Assembly: GCA_928212115.1 (NCBI GenBank)
Contig: CAKMRJ010004445.1
Coordinates: forward strand, 82,711,175 to 82,775,174
Direction of reading: 5' to 3'
Source: Lactuca virosa
Lineage: Eukaryota; Streptophyta; Magnoliopsida; Asterales; Asteraceae
Length of the DNA stretch: 64,000 bases
Below, one piece after another: positions 21,229 through 34,072 of the stretch. The notes beneath the pieces are model-generated. The model worked only from the letters and a program-made list of their open reading frames with translations, was not told where the DNA came from and did not search any database. Every line of letters starts with the position of its first letter. The first letter of the stretch is position 1. A program made the translations under genes and the position numbers.

Positions 21229-21454
21229 CTCACGACGTGAACATCATGTCTCACGACTTGAGGATTTAAAACGCCACTTTTCAAGCCTAGAAGGCATATG
21301 TCAAAGCTACGTTAAAAGCACACAGTGTGAGCTTGAATTCTCACGACGTGAGAAGTCACCTGGACACCTTTCGAAGCTAGAAACGCGCGTGGCAAAGCTA
21401 CGGCATGACCAGGACCAAACTCACGTTGTGAGCCATGCATGCTCACGGCGTGAG
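21229..21454 (+). promoter_or_regulatory. Array of CTCACGACGTGAG palindromes upstream of the TATA box of C
   Basis: Near-perfect 13-nt palindromes CTCACG-N-CGTGAG at 21229, 21250, 21320 (diverged), 21340, 21420 and 21442, the last ending 17 bp before the TATA box. The 3' LTR keeps several (27235-27460) in mutated form. Likely binding sites for a dimeric factor; the ACGT core would suit bZIP proteins (inference). Confidence 0.6.
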
Positions 21455-21470
21455 AGTCAAAATCTCAAAC

Positions 21471-21478
21471 TATAAATA
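21471..21478 (+). promoter_or_regulatory. TATA box in the 5' LTR of C
   Basis: TATAAATA in ACTATAAATAGGATGC; the 3' LTR copy has decayed to CATAAAGAGG (near 27471). Start of transcription is expected near 21500, about 150 bp before the donor module. Confidence 0.65.
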
Positions 21479-21652
21479 GGATGCATGACTTTCGAGTTTA
21501 GGTTACTTTATTTGATCAACCTTTTACCCTAAACACACTTTTAAGCTATTCTAAAACCCTCGAAGCCTAGGGAACCACCCTAACACTCGAAGAAAGCCCG
21601 GAGCAATCGAAATTTCAAGTAGCGAAGCGCTGCCCAAATGACCACTTATTAG

Positions 21653-23197
21653 GTGAGTTCATACCCCTATGTTTTCAAAAATTTTAAATCGTTTTAGGGG
21701 GGAATACATGTAAAACACAAGAAATCTTGTGTTTAAAAATATGACATTTCTTATTATCTTTTTGCTTACCGTTAATATGAAATTAAACGTGAAATTATTA
21801 AATACGCCAAACGTAGTTACTGTTAAATTTACAAACTTATAAACTATAATAGGTATGGTTTATGGAACAAAGAAACTATTTTACAAAGCTCAAATTATAA
21901 CATGGAAATAAACTTATAAACTATAATAGGTATAGTTTATGGAACATATGAAACTATTTTACCAAGTTCAGGTTATAACATAGTTTATGGAACATATGAA
22001 ACTATTTTACCAAGTTCAGGTTATAACATAGTTTATGGAACATATGAAAGTATTTTACAAAGTTACATGTTATTTATAAAAAGGTTTTTCCCTATATTAC
22101 TAGTAAATTCGTTAAAGCAATTTGTGAGACGCCTTCATGTACTTATCTAAGTAACCGTTAAAGTCCTTACTTATAACTAGAGTCTCCTGGAGGGAGAGTG
22201 TGAGTTTGTGTATAGATATATACGGGACTGACAATCCCGTACCTGAGCTGCTTGCAACAGCTCGGCCAGCAGCCCTGAGGTGACAAATGTCATAACGATT
22301 CCGACGCCTGAACAACGTCGTTTCAGGCCATCCTAGGTCATCAAGTATGGTTATAAGAACTCACATGGAGAAAAAAACGACATATTTACGTAGTAATATA
22401 CTTTTTTTTAAACAGTCTTAAGGGTATTAACTCTGTGATTACTTAGCATATACATCAGGGTTACATAAAATTGATATACGGTAGATAGTGGAACGTGTGA
22501 CTTCCGCCTTACTTCCTGTTCCTTGTTTGGTTGTGGGCTTAAGGTAGATTCACCTATTCAACTGTCTATTCGATCTCGATTATATATAACTCGTATGTAC
22601 TAAGTGATCATAGGAGGGTAGTAACATCGCATCTAGTTTACAGGGCAAACACAACTTCAACTAGTTTTACTTATAAATAAAACTAGGTGTCTTTAAAGTA
22701 AGTATGTATAATATAGGATTTTTCTGGGATAAACATCGTTATGTTTACAAGCAAACATATTTACAAAAGGTTCAACACTTATTTACAAAATAGTATTTTC
22801 TGAAGGATCACACTCATCACTTCTAAAAAGATGGTTATTTTTAACTCTATAGTTACCTAGTGAATACATTAGGGCTATATATAATGAAGATCCGATAGGC
22901 AGTGGAATGTGTGATTTCCGCATTTCTTCCTGTTCCTTGTTTGGTTGTGGGATTAGGGAAGATCCACACATTCAACTGTCCATTTGATGTGGATTATATA
23001 TAACTTAAATTCATTAAGTAATCATAGAAGGAACTGGTATGATCATATTACTTATCTTTACTTACTAAGAAAATATAGGATTTTCTAGAGGAATACACGA
23101 ACTTTTCCAAAGAACAAAGAATATACTTTCTAAAATAAAATGCTTATAACTCACCAAATTTAATGTTGGCACTTTTTCAAACCACTTGTATTCTCAG
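21653..23197 (+). promoter_or_regulatory. Candidate intron inside the 5' LTR of C
   Basis: Donor TTAG/GTGAGTTCATACCCC at 21653 and acceptor CCACTTGTATTCTCAG ending at 23197. The downstream GGGGGGAATACATG string completes the shared module. The donor lies about 150 nt after the predicted start, which fits a short first exon. The 3' LTR pair is 27724 and 29375. Confidence 0.42.
21941..22060 (+). repeat. 48-bp tandem repeat in the 5' LTR of C
   Basis: GGAACATATGAAA recurs at 21941, 21989 and 22037; the 3' LTR has four copies (28011, 28059, 28107, 28155). A more diverged unit lies just upstream. Confidence 0.88.
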
Positions 23198-23440
23198 GAA
23201 AGTTAATAGACAGGTATCCTCTTAGGTGATGCGAAGACGGAGTATCTTAGTATTACGTATTATCTTTTGGCTATAGTTTTAATGTAAATCAGTCAGTGTT
23301 TTGAAAACGATGTAAACTTTATATTATTAGTACAATGGTTGTTGTTGCTCTGATTACTATTATACAATTGTTGTGATACTGTACATGACGTCCTCCACCT
23401 CCGAACGTTTATGTCGTTCCGGTTTGGGGGTGTGACAGAG

Positions 23441-23452
23441 TGGTATCAGAGA
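23441..23452 (+). other. Primer binding site of element C
   Basis: TGGTATCAGAGA, three bases after the 5' LTR; one base differs from the usual initiator tRNA-Met site at its end. Confidence 0.85.
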
Positions 23453-23482
23453 ATTGTTTATAGTGAACTAAGTATATCAACC

Positions 23483-23528
<46 letters not shown>

Positions 23529-24827
23529 ACTATAAGTACAATGGGACTAAAACACTCTGACCAGGAATTATACTTTTAAAATATAATATAAATTTTATAA
23601 AAGTATACATACGTGCATATACTAGAACAAGTATCACGAGAAGAATAAAACCAAAAGTATTTGGATGTTGGACACTATAGTCAAACCTAGACAGTTATGT
23701 AATCATATCTGGGATAACTATAGCCTGATCAACTATATTTATTTGAGATACGACCAACATGTGTTTGTGATTGATAGTAGTGCTACAAAAAGTCTAAAAC
23801 TTACCAACCCTATATACAATGAAATACTAGAACCAAACATAAATTTTAAAATACAATATGAGTATTTTATGATGCTATACAATAACAAAAGATTTAAAAA
23901 CTTATCAACTTCGTATACCAAGAAGCTCTAGAATCAAACATGCAACTAAAATAATATAGGAGTATTTTAGGTACTATAAATAACCTAGGTGAAAACTAAA
24001 AGACCCTTACTGGTAGATCTATAATTACTGAGTGTATACATTAAGGTTATATATAATTGAGATTTTATAGACTTAGAATTTGTGATCTTTGCTCTACTTT
24101 CTGTTCCTTGTTTGGTTGTGGACTTATAGTAGGATCACTTATTCGAAGGTCTATTTGATCTTGGTTATATATAATCTGTATACACTACGTGATTATAGAA
24201 GGACCCGGTAAGGATCACCCCCATAAAAATTATTTTTAATAAGAAATCTTTTATTAATCTTATAGATTCTTTAGACACTCCCATTCTCGTACAACCGACA
24301 CACCTAGATATCTCAAACAGCCAACAGAGGAGTCGAGGCAGAACCAAAAGAGGGTTCACGAAGAGGATTCCGAGAAAGGATCGGACGGAGAGAAAGGCAC
24401 TAGAGAGATCATTAATAAACCTTACCCTATTAGGAACAAACTAGAGAGCACCGTATGCGTCACACTAATAACTAAGAAACTAATATAACTTAGTGAGTTA
24501 GTGACTACACTACTCACACTATATGTTAAGTTTATCATACCTTTCGTCACAACTAGTAACAATAAAATCAAGAGAGATACTTCCTTCCAAAACACATGAA
24601 ACCCGATCAACTTAAGATTTCAATATCTATACTCTATTTGGTTAGACTTAACTTTGGTACAATACCTAATTCTACTCTCTACCAAAAATACATCATAGGG
24701 ATGTAGGTTGAAACATTGAGAATTATACAACAAAACGAGAAATTTATATGTATATATAAATAGATAAAGTACAACTAGCAACAACCATTTTTATTTACGA
24801 ACTCGTTTCTCATCATGTAACAGAATC
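23453..24827 (+). other. Leader of element C
   Basis: Non-coding. It has an (AT)n run at 23485-23526 and one dispersed unit (core at 24116-24131). Open frames here are AT-rich chance frames. Confidence 0.6.
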
Positions 24828-25007
24828 ATGTCCTCACATGGAAATAATCGGCCAACCGACGAAACACCATTTCTGCAGATAGACTCCGCTACTTTTCAAG
24901 CTGCAGTCACAGCCGTCGTGACAGCCGTCATGACACATCTCAATGCAAATAACGCTAGTAAAAATGGAAATAGTGTAGACAATTCAAACCGAAGTAACAA
25001 CCAATGA
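24828..25007 (+). pseudogene. gypsy gag N-terminus (element C)
   Basis: A 59-aa frame starting MSSHGNN; FQAAVTAVVTAVMTHL is like the N-terminal helix of gypsy gag proteins. It stops at TGA 25005-25007; the same frame then runs on into the zinc-knuckle part, so the TGA is probably a mutated Arg codon. The capsid domain that normally separates these parts (about 200 aa) is missing. Confidence 0.6.
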
Positions 25008-25058
25008 AACCAACGAGTATCTACCTACAAGGATACCCTAACCCACAAACCTGAAAAC

Positions 25059-25394
25059 ATGAAACGAAAGTTCTGGAACGAGAAAGGGGGCAGTTTGACT
25101 CAAGAGCCGACCAAAAGACAACAAGTTGTAGCAGTCCCTACCCCTACTGGCCCTACTACCCCAACACCGACAACACCATATTTAGGAAACCTCCCACACT
25201 GCAACAGGTGCAACTACAATCATTGCAGATCCTTCCGGGAGATGTATTGCAATAGGTGCAACAAGAAGGGGCACACCGTTAACCACTGTAGGACTCCGGA
25301 CCAATACATCACTTCAACCACCAATGTTGGTGTAAGTCAAGTATGCCATACATGTGGTGAAACGAGACATTTCAAGAAAAATTGTCCAACATAG
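25059..25394 (+). pseudogene. gypsy gag zinc-knuckle region (element C)
   Basis: 111 aa, in frame with the N-terminal piece. Two CCHC knuckles are visible: CNRCNKKGHTVNHC and CHTCGETRHFKKNC; the region before them is Pro/Thr-rich after a KRKFW motif typical of the end of the gypsy capsid region. Role in the family: RNA binding and packaging. No protease, RT or integrase follows, so C depended on another element. Confidence 0.75.
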
Positions 25395-26726
25395 AGAAAT
25401 GATGCATGAGAGGGAGGAGTTTAACGACAAGACATAAAGGAGCAACGAGGAACCTACTGGGATTTTGGTACGTTTTCTAAATAACAATAATTAAGAATCG
25501 AATTTTCATAAAAGTTTTTGAAAATTAAATGAAAATCATAATATAACACATCATTCATATAGAAACTAAGGATCCTTACAGGTGAGATATGATGGTTTAG
25601 TGTAACATTAGAGTCATATGTAGTTATGATTCTGCAGGCTTAGAGTGAGTGATTCCGCCTTATTTCCTCTTTCTTGTTTGATTGTGGATTTAGGGTGGAG
25701 TTACTCAGTCGACTATCTTCTCAATCTTAAATATATACGATTTGGAGACACTAAGTGATTATAGAGGGACTTTGTAAGGATCATATTACGAGATTTCATC
25801 ATTAATTATCGGAGCACTCGCACTGCTAGTACTCACTAAATGCAGTACAAGATATTCGCAGTAGTAATAACAATGATAAAACTGAAAGCACTAGAAGGTA
25901 CACACATAATGCACTATCGATCTAACAAACACTTCTTCCAAATCGAATTAACACATGTTTTAATAAGAGGTACTGACGTCGTCATTCAACGTGCATTGGC
26001 TTGGTCCTCACCATACCAATTTCCTATGCTACGAAAAGACCCTTTGCTTTAACCAACCATCTAAGAAAATCTTTTCAAATCTATAACGACAAACCCGACA
26101 TAAACCTCCGTATCACCTCTCGCTTCAAAAACTCTGAAATATCCATGTGAGGAGTACCATATCTTCCATAACCTTCCCGAAGTATCCTCAACAGGCCTCC
26201 AGGGAATACCACTCCTACAACAAGTCAAGTTTAAGAATAGAGACTACGGACCCATACAACTAACCTATCACTACATGGTGTATACACGAGGGTGATATAT
26301 AATTAAGATTCTATGGACTTAGGATGTATGATTCCGCCCTAAATCCTGTTCCTTGTCTGGTTGTGGACTTGGGGCAGAGTCACCCATCCGATTGTCTTTT
26401 CAATCTTAATTATATATGACTTATATACACAAGGCGGCTATAGATGAACCAGGTATGAGTCTTACCATGAACTTCAGGACGAAGTTGCCCAAGACTACGA
26501 GTGGAAATGCTACCATTCGGGTGAACCTAGACAAGTAAACCAAACCTACACACTCCTGACCGATCTAAACAGCAGAAAAAATAGTGAAGATCCGCTAGAA
26601 CTCCAAGCAAGGACCTGAATTCACTTAGAGATGAGAAAAATCAAATGAAATAGAAGTATACATATCTTTCCCCAACCCTTGAATTCCCACTCAGAATGAT
26701 AATTTCGGGACGAAATTCCCTCTAAC
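25395..26726 (+). other. 3' internal part of element C
   Basis: Non-coding; carries two more dispersed units (variant core near 25671, core 26351-26366) and ends with the pol-end relic TTTCGGGACGAAATTCCC. Nothing else is recognised. Confidence 0.55.
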
Positions 26727-26736
26727 GGGGGGATAA
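26727..26736 (+). other. Polypurine tract of element C
   Basis: GGGGGGATAA directly before TGTGACAACTCG of the 3' LTR. Confidence 0.85.
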
Positions 26737-29615
26737 TGTGACAACTCGAAAATTCTAGACCAAGTTAGGTCTAAACTTCAATCATGTGCCAGTAAATTCA
26801 TAACGTAATCGTCTTAAGGGGGGATATAAACGTAAAGCCCGCAGATTCGGGCTAGTCAATTTAGTGACAACAACCGGCAAAAATGACTTTTTGATATAAT
26901 ATTATTTAGAATAAATAGTCTTAACTAAGTTGTAGTATATATCACAAGGTTTCTGTACATATAAAGAACGCCAAAATCCGAGTTATAACGAAGAAGTTAT
27001 GACATGTCAAAGTTTCGCGACAAAACGAGCACGACACCGGGAATCGTAAAAAGTGAGTTTACGATAGATTACATTTTAGGCTTAATGAAGTAATGGTAAG
27101 TTGTAGAGTACGTCTCCACCTACGTGTGGATATAAAGAACATCAAAAACGGAGCTCGTATGCAAAAGTTATGACCTTCCGAAGATACAACTGTCTGAGAG
27201 CATGACGCGCGTCAGAAACCCTAATTTAACTGAACTCACGATGTGAGCATCATGTCTCGCGACATGAGGAGTCAAAAATTCACTTTTCAAGCCTAGAAGA
27301 CACACGACAAGTCTACGTTAAAGGCTCACGATGTGAGCTTGAATTCTCACGACGTGAGAAGTCACCTGGACACCTTTCGGAGCTAGAAACGCGCACCGCA
27401 AAGCTACGGGATGATCAAGACCAAACTTGCAACGTGATTGCTCACGAGGTGAGACTCAAAATCTCGAACCATAAAGAGGATGCATGACCTTTGAGTATAG
27501 GTTACTTTCTTTGATCAACCTGTCACCCTAAACACACTTTTAAGCTATTCTAAAACCCCCGAAGCCTAGGGAACCCCCCTAACACCCGAAGAAAGCCCGA
27601 AGCAATCAAAGTCCTCGAGAAAATAAGATTTTCCAGTCGAAACTCTGCCCGCGCGGAACTCGATTTTCACCAGAAACTCGAAATTTGAAGTAGCGAAGCG
27701 CTGCCCAAATCAGCACTTCTCAGGTGAGTTCTTATCCCTACGTTTTCAAAATTTTTAAATCGTTTTAGGGGAAATACAAGTAAAACACAAGAAATCTTGT
27801 GTTTAAAAATATAACATTTCTTATTATGTTTTTGCTTTCCGTTAATATGAAATTAAACATGAAATTATTAAATACGCCAAACATAGTCACTGTTAAATTT
27901 ACAAACTTATAAACTATAATAGGTATGGTTTATGGAACAAAGAAAATATTTTACAAAGCTCAAATTATAACACGGAAATAAACTTATCAACTATAATAGG
28001 TATAGTTTATGGAACATATGAAATTATTTTAGCAAGTTCAGGTTATTACATAGTTTATGGAACATATGAAACTATTTTACCAAGTTTAGGTTATAACATA
28101 GTTTATGGAACATATGAAACGATTTTACCAAGTTCAGGTTATTAGATAGTTTATGGAACACATAAAACTATTTTACAAAGTTACATGTTATTTATAAAAA
28201 GGTTTTTCTCTCTATTACTAGTAAATTCGTTGAAGCAGTTTGTGAGACGCCTTCATGTACTTATCTAAGTACCCATTAATGTCCTGACTTATAACCAGAG
28301 TATCCTGGAGAGGGAGCATGAATTTATATATAGATTTATACGGGACTGACAATCCCACACCTGAGCTGCTTGCAACAGCTAGGCCGGCAGGCCTGAGGTG
28401 ACAAATGTCATAATGATTTTGACGCCTGAAGAACGTTGTTTCAGGCCATCCTAGGTCATCAAGTATGGTTATAACAACTCACATGGAGAAAACAACGACA
28501 TATTTACGTAGTAATATACGTTTTCTTAAACAGACTTAAAGGGTATTAACTCTGTGATTACTTAGCATATACATCAGGGTTACATAAAACTGATATTCAG
28601 TAGATAGTGGAACGTGTGACTTCCGCCTTACTTCCCGTTCCTTGTTTGGTTGTGGTCTTAAGGCAGATTCGCCTATTCAACTGTCTGTTCGATCTTGATT
28701 ATATATAACTCGTATGTACTAAGTGATCATAGGAGGGTAGTAACATCGCATCTAGTTTACAAGGCAAACACACCTTCAGTTAGTTTTACTTATAAATAAA
28801 ACTAGGTATCATTAAACTAAGTATGGTAATTATAATTGTGCTTTTCTGTCTTAGAATGATTAAGACTACAAATCGGTTTTATGGATAATATAGGATTTTT
28901 CTGGGATAAACATCGTTATGTTTACAAGCAAACATATTTACAAAAGGTTCAACACTTATTTACAAAATAGTATTTTCTGAAGGATCACACTCATCACTTC
29001 TAAAAAGATGGTTATTGTTAACTCTATAATTACCTAGTGAATACATTAGGGCTATATATAATGAAGATCCGATAGGCAGTGGAATGTGTGATTTCCGCCT
29101 TTCTTCCTGTTCCTTGTTTCGTTGTGGGATTAGGGCAGATCCACACATTCAACTGTCCATTCGATCTGGATTATATATTACTTAAATTCATTAAGTAATC
29201 ATAGAAGGAACTGGTATGATCATATTACTTATCTTTACTTACTAAGAAAATAAAGGATTTTCTGGAGGAATACACGAGCTTTTCCGAAGAACAGAGAATA
29301 TACTTTCTAGAATAAAATGCGTATGAATGCACCAACTTTAATCTTGACACTTTTTCAAACCACTTGTATTCTCAGAAAAGTTAATAGACAGGTACCCTCT
29401 CAGGTGATGCGAAGATGGAGTATATTAGTATTACGTCTTATCTTTTGGCTATAGTTTTAACGTAAATCAGTCAGTGTTTCGAAAATGATGTAAACTTTAT
29501 ATTATTAATATATTGGTTGTTGTTCCTCTGATTACTATTATACAATTGTTGTGATACTTTACATGACGTCCTCCGCCCCTGACCGTTTTCTCCGTTCCGG
29601 TTTGCGGGTTTGACA
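26737..29615 (+). repeat. 3' LTR of element C
   Basis: Homologous to 20732-23437 with many substitutions, extra sequence near 27610-27690 and 28820-28890, one more 48-bp repeat, and two dispersed units (28640, 29112). Ends TTTGCGGGTTTGACA, then CACTG. Confidence 0.9.
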
Positions 29616-30617
29616 CACTGCCATCTCGGGCGGTGGCGGTCGACGGCAGCTCACGGCGGTGGTGGTGATCTTCTTCACTTTTGACTAAAAAAACTGATAT
29701 AACATTCACCATTAAAACACAGACTTAATATACACACACAGTCACCTACATGGTGGCAGGCAGCAACAAACTGTGACAGCCACCATCTCACGGTGGTGGC
29801 GATGGATTTTCTAGGCAAAATCACACATATAATCCCCACGAATATAGCAACCAACATGTACACTCGAATACACACCCATGCAGCCACCGCCTAGGCGGCA
29901 GGCATCACCGGAAAATACAAAAACAGAGGCACCATAGCCACTGACGATAGTAACGACGTCTCCAACGTTGTATCCAAAGAAAATAACAAAGACAGAGAGA
30001 GAGAGAGAGGAAAGGTGAGTTGCGGTTGGACTTACCAAGTGCTTCCGGTGGCTCACGACCCACGCACGATGAACACAGCGTGTTCCATGGTCCTCGGCGG
30101 TTCTCCTGTTGTCCACGACGTCTCTGGAAGTAGGGGTTGTGGTGGCATTTCAATGGCGACGTAACCGCTTGGCGGCCTTATCTGATCGAAAAAAGACGAG
30201 AAGAGGAGAGGTAGTGGCTGAGGAGTCACAAGTGGCGGCTGCAATAACTTAGGGTTAGGGTTTTGGAGATGCGACGAGGGGGAAGCGGGAATCGAATATC
30301 TTAAACCCGACTCCATAATAAAACTTCCTTCCTTTTACACAATTGGCCCCTCCTTCACTAAACATTACAAACTGAATCCTGATTTTACCCTTTAGCCCCT
30401 GCTTCCCAAAAATCTATTCAACACAAGTCCAAATGATACCATTTAGACCATAAATTCCCGAATTTATAACATTTTACTCCCAAGGGTAACACTAATAAAC
30501 TATTATGGATTTAGGGCTTCAATAAGATAATATGAAATATACTTCTTATCCCGGGGTTCATTTATTTATTTATTTTATTTAATCTAATTTATTTAAATTC
30601 CAAAATAGAATGTTACA
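29616..30617 (-). repeat. 3' LTR of element D, proximal part
   Basis: Begins with the second CACTG and matches 43869-44877. It includes a GC-richer block with CACCACCG-type strings and a TTAGGGTTAGGGTTTTGG stretch near 30250, and ends (minus start) at TGTAACATTC, 30617. Minus-strand open frames in 29675-30316 are off-frame reads of the GC-rich block. Confidence 0.85.
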
Positions 30618-30632
30618 ATTCTCCCCCACTTA
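30618..30632 (-). other. Polypurine tract of element D
   Basis: Minus strand AAGTGGGGGAGAAT directly before the TG of the 3' LTR. A similar string occurs internally near 40058-40070. Confidence 0.8.
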
Positions 30633-31874
30633 AATTACATTTTGTCCTCGAAATCATTCCTTACCAATCCCAGCAAGCCAACAACCTGAGCAGCAAGGCT
30701 ACAACATCGAGCATACTACAACCTTCCCAAAGCAACCGAAACCAACCCACACAAGGCTCTCTATCTTGCATATGAATGAATTCCTTGCAACATAATCACA
30801 TTTACACCATCTGAAATCTAAAGTATCGAGATGGTCTGAATCCCTGACAGACCATCCATACTGAATCATTGTCGAATCCATTGCACTTATCTCCCAACTG
30901 GCTACTCAAATTTTGATAACTTGAGGTTCTCACTAGTAAATAGAATAACAGACCAAATTTCCCTGCAGTTCACTTATACTTGACAGAAGGCTCAGATAAT
31001 CCTTCGAGTATGAGACTCATCCCTGCAACGGTTAGACTCAGACGAGAGCTGCGCAACAGGATCAAATCATATACTCTAAAATATCCAAACTCGACTGTAA
31101 GTGACCTGACATCGCCTCAGAATAACAATATATTGCACACACTCGAGCTCTAAGTCGAAAAATACTACCCTGAAATATCTTACGTTCTTACCAATAGAAC
31201 CAATCCAAGACACAATCACGGGAACTGACCTACCATCCAAACTGAATCCATTCATTACCATTGAGCCCTTCGATTGATGCCCTCGGCACATAGATACCCT
31301 GATCCTCATCCCATGGAAAGGAAAATTATGCACAAAACATTCGCGATACCCGACCCGAGGTCTTACCCATAAACCAACCCGATACTCAACTAATATCCCG
31401 AGATCCACAGATTTACACTTGCATTTCACCCTAGACCTTCTGATAACGACAACCCTTGCAAGACCGAGGTATAAAGGCTCCCAAACTAACGTTGAGACTA
31501 CCAATCTCACACCTGGTCCAACCACCAGGATCCTAAGAGTCCATATAAAGGCTCCCAAACATCCCTCTGAACCACATATTAAGCACAAACTCAATCCTGA
31601 AATCCAAGATCCAATACCTCGACCCAACGGTCTCAACCAGGTCTCACCTGCATTGCCATAAACACACGGGCCTTGCCCACGGGTCCCACCCAAACTATAC
31701 CATGGAGCGGCCTTGCCCACGGGTCCCACCCATCTAGGGCTACACATGCCCAGCTCCACCTCGGACCCCAATGGTCCCCAACCCATAACGGAGAAATACT
31801 CCATGACAATCCTGACTGGCGTGCCCAAGGAACGAACTGATTCCCCCTTTACGCTTATGGCCACTACCAACGAT
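30633..31874 (-). other. Internal region of D, 3' part
   Basis: No recognisable retroelement domain. A 264-aa minus-strand frame (31076-31870) is Gly/Val/Trp-rich and has no motif I know. A block at about 30990-31120 is similar to 41607-41735 near the other end of the internal region. Two short direct repeats CTTGCCCACGGGTCCCACCC occur near 31675 and 31715. Confidence 0.5.
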
Positions 31875-31879
31875 AGTCT

Positions 31880-32646
31880 TGTTGGATAAGGTTTCTAAGT
31901 CCATAACTATTTTTGGTATGTACTTGACCCGACCCGGCATGGTCCATTTGGGTTGCATGGCACCATGCAATTGGATAAACTAAAATGAGAGAAATAACAC
32001 TTATGGTTTATTAATATATTATAAGTTCTAATATATTAATAATATTATTTAATTAGTTTGATCAAGAATTAATTTAGAATTAATTAAGTGATCAAAAGAT
32101 AACTAATTAAATATATGGGTTGATTATGTAAATTATGCATAACTTGTATAGTGGGCTAAGAGGCTCCATGGATTATCAAGTTGGGTTAAACCCATAGGAT
32201 GCTCCATGGGAGTTACAAACCCATGGGTCATGGAAATGAAGAGTCATGACACATTAGGGTTTACATGGTATAACCCTAGATGTGTCAACACTATATAAAG
32301 AACCCATGCACCACCAAAATCGGTTGCACACAAGAATCAAGAGGGCTAGAGCCGATTTTGCAAGTGTAATATTCTCTCAAAAGTTTACTCCAAAAGCATT
32401 TGGTGTTGTGTGAAGCATTTGAGGCATCACACTTGGGGTGCTAGGCTCACAAGGTTTCAAGGATCATAAGCAACAACAAGGTTAGTTATTCTATCTTTCA
32501 TGCAAGTTAAAATTTGTTCCCCATGTATGCTAGATACGAATATAACCTTGGAATTCAACTTTGCATGATAATTAGACAAACATAGATCCAAGGTTATTAG
32601 GGTTGCATGTACACTTAGGAAGTGTTAGAATGCTCAAAACCCATCA
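31880..32646 (+). repeat. 5' LTR of element E
   Basis: Starts TGTTGGATAAGG, ends AAAACCCATCA. TATA box TATATAAA at 32292-32299. Only a handful of base differences from the 3' LTR were seen. Confidence 0.94.
32292..32299 (+). promoter_or_regulatory. TATA box in the LTR of E
   Basis: TATATAAA in CACTATATAAAGAACCC; conserved in the 3' LTR (near 39348). Confidence 0.6.
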
Positions 32647-32647
32647 G

Positions 32648-32659
32648 TGGTATCAAAGC
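32648..32659 (+). other. Primer binding site of element E
   Basis: TGGTATCAAAGC one base after the 5' LTR, complementary to initiator tRNA-Met with one change. Confidence 0.88.
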
Positions 32660-34072
32660 CTAGGTTTGTTTGTTGTTTTTTTTTGTGCAAAGTGCTTGAA
32701 AAAATCGTTTTTCTGTTTTCTGCTCGTATGAAAGTTTGCACATTTGTTGCTGGAAATGGACTAGAAACATTACCCTAAACTGTTTTGATGTTTTAATACT
32801 TGTTTTAGATGGTGTAATGTTTATGCTAATCCATTTACAATGGCAATTATGAAAATTACAAGTTTTTTTTAAGTGTAATTTTTTATTCTTGAAAGTGTTC
32901 ATATTCATGTTCTTGAACTTATGAAGATTAGATGATCATAGGAATTGTTTGTAACCTTCATGGTAGTTTAATTCATGATCATAATGTGTTTTAATGGAGT
33001 CCATAACTTGTTCTCAAGTTATGGAAAACCAAAAGTCTCACTTTTATTAAAGCCATTAAAAGAACACAATAGTTATAAAAATGAAGAGTCTTCATTTTTA
33101 TTACTCAATTAATTCATAAGTTATAAGAAATGAAAAGTTTTTGAAGTTTACAAAACTTGCCCTCAAGTTTTGGAACAAGTAAAGACTTGATTAAAACTTT
33201 AGTTCCAACCCTTAGAATTTTAAAAGTTAAAATTCAACCCTTATACTTTATAATATTATAAGTTACTAAATATATATATGTATAAGATCAAGTCGTCTTA
33301 CCGCTAATACGCCTCATTCACGAAGCCGGTCTATAAGGGGGGTATAAGGTTGTTGCCTATAAAATGGCAACTTAATGGGTGTCCACTCTCACCCACCGCT
33401 TCCTTGATCGGTGGAGGGTCGTTAGCCGAACGGGTAGGACAAGGACTTATAAATTCTCATTAAAAGTATGATGAATATTATAAAGTAACTAAATGCTTTT
33501 ATTAAATTCCCAATTTAGTTACTTTAGGAAAATATGAATAAGGTGCTAATCCATGAAATTACACTTTACACTTTGTTTAAGTCGTTGGTGGAGCGTGTGT
33601 GGTTAACCGGCACACTAACTTGGACTTAACAAGGTAGGTAAAGGGTGACTTAAGGGTTATCATAGTATCGGTGGAGCGTGTGTGGTTTACCGGCACATCG
33701 ATTGAGTGATAAACTTTAAGGGTACCAAGTGATTTGCATGGTTACTTCACATCTCGTTTTGTGATCCTCGGTATCCCAGTCACAAAACTTGGAGGGCACA
33801 CTCGAGATTGAAACATGCCTTTGAAAATAAATTCATTGAATCTCAAAAGAATCTAGGAATTTCTAAGAACCAATTAAAAACCTAATATCTATATTTCGTT
33901 TTTCATGGTGGAAATTGGTGAATCGTCATTCACCTACCTTTCAAATATGTTATAGCTTGGAGCTCTTCTAAGTTATAATATATTGTGATTGGATCCTAGC
34001 CTTAATATTACATTTGGGTGTTTTATTAAGGACTCTCTTAATATCTAAACTAATCTTGTTCTCTTCTTTCAG
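32660..34072 (+). other. Long leader of element E
   Basis: 1.4 kb non-coding leader, long for copia. It contains two copies of GGTGGAGCGTGTGTGGTT...CCGGCACA (33588 and 33670), which could form similar structures. No open frame of note. Confidence 0.6.

Larger units (their letters stand above)
20732..23437 (+). repeat. 5' LTR of element C
   Basis: Starts TGTGACAAATGG, ends GTTTGGGGGTGTGACA. It contains six palindromes upstream of a TATA box, a candidate intron, a 48-bp tandem repeat (21941, 21989, 22037) and two copies of the CCTTGTTTGGTTGTGG unit (22521, 22935). Confidence 0.92.
20732..29615 (+). mobile_element. Element C: non-autonomous Ty3/gypsy-type LTR element
   Basis: LTRs at 20732-23437 (2706 bp) and 26737-29615 (2879 bp), primer site TGGTATCAGAGA, polypurine tract ACGGGGGGATAA and a perfect target duplication CACTG (20727-20731 and 29616-29620). 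The internal 3.3 kb encodes only a shortened gag relic. LTRs are visibly diverged, so C is older than B and E. It lies within the 3' LTR of D. Leader and 3' end resemble those of B. Confidence 0.92.

Noticed and set aside
30240..30262. Telomere-like TTAGGG string as an interstitial telomere
   Set aside because: Only one or two short units; fits telo-box promoter motifs rather than a telomeric array.
29675..30316. Overlapping minus-strand frames rich in Arg, Trp and Cys
   Set aside because: Off-frame reads of a GC-rich block of the D LTR; the same block at 43929-44524 gives different frames.
31076..31870. 264-aa minus-strand open frame
   Set aside because: Lies in the internal region of D with no known motif, odd Gly/Val/Trp-rich composition and an overlapping plus-strand frame; no sign of coding constraint.
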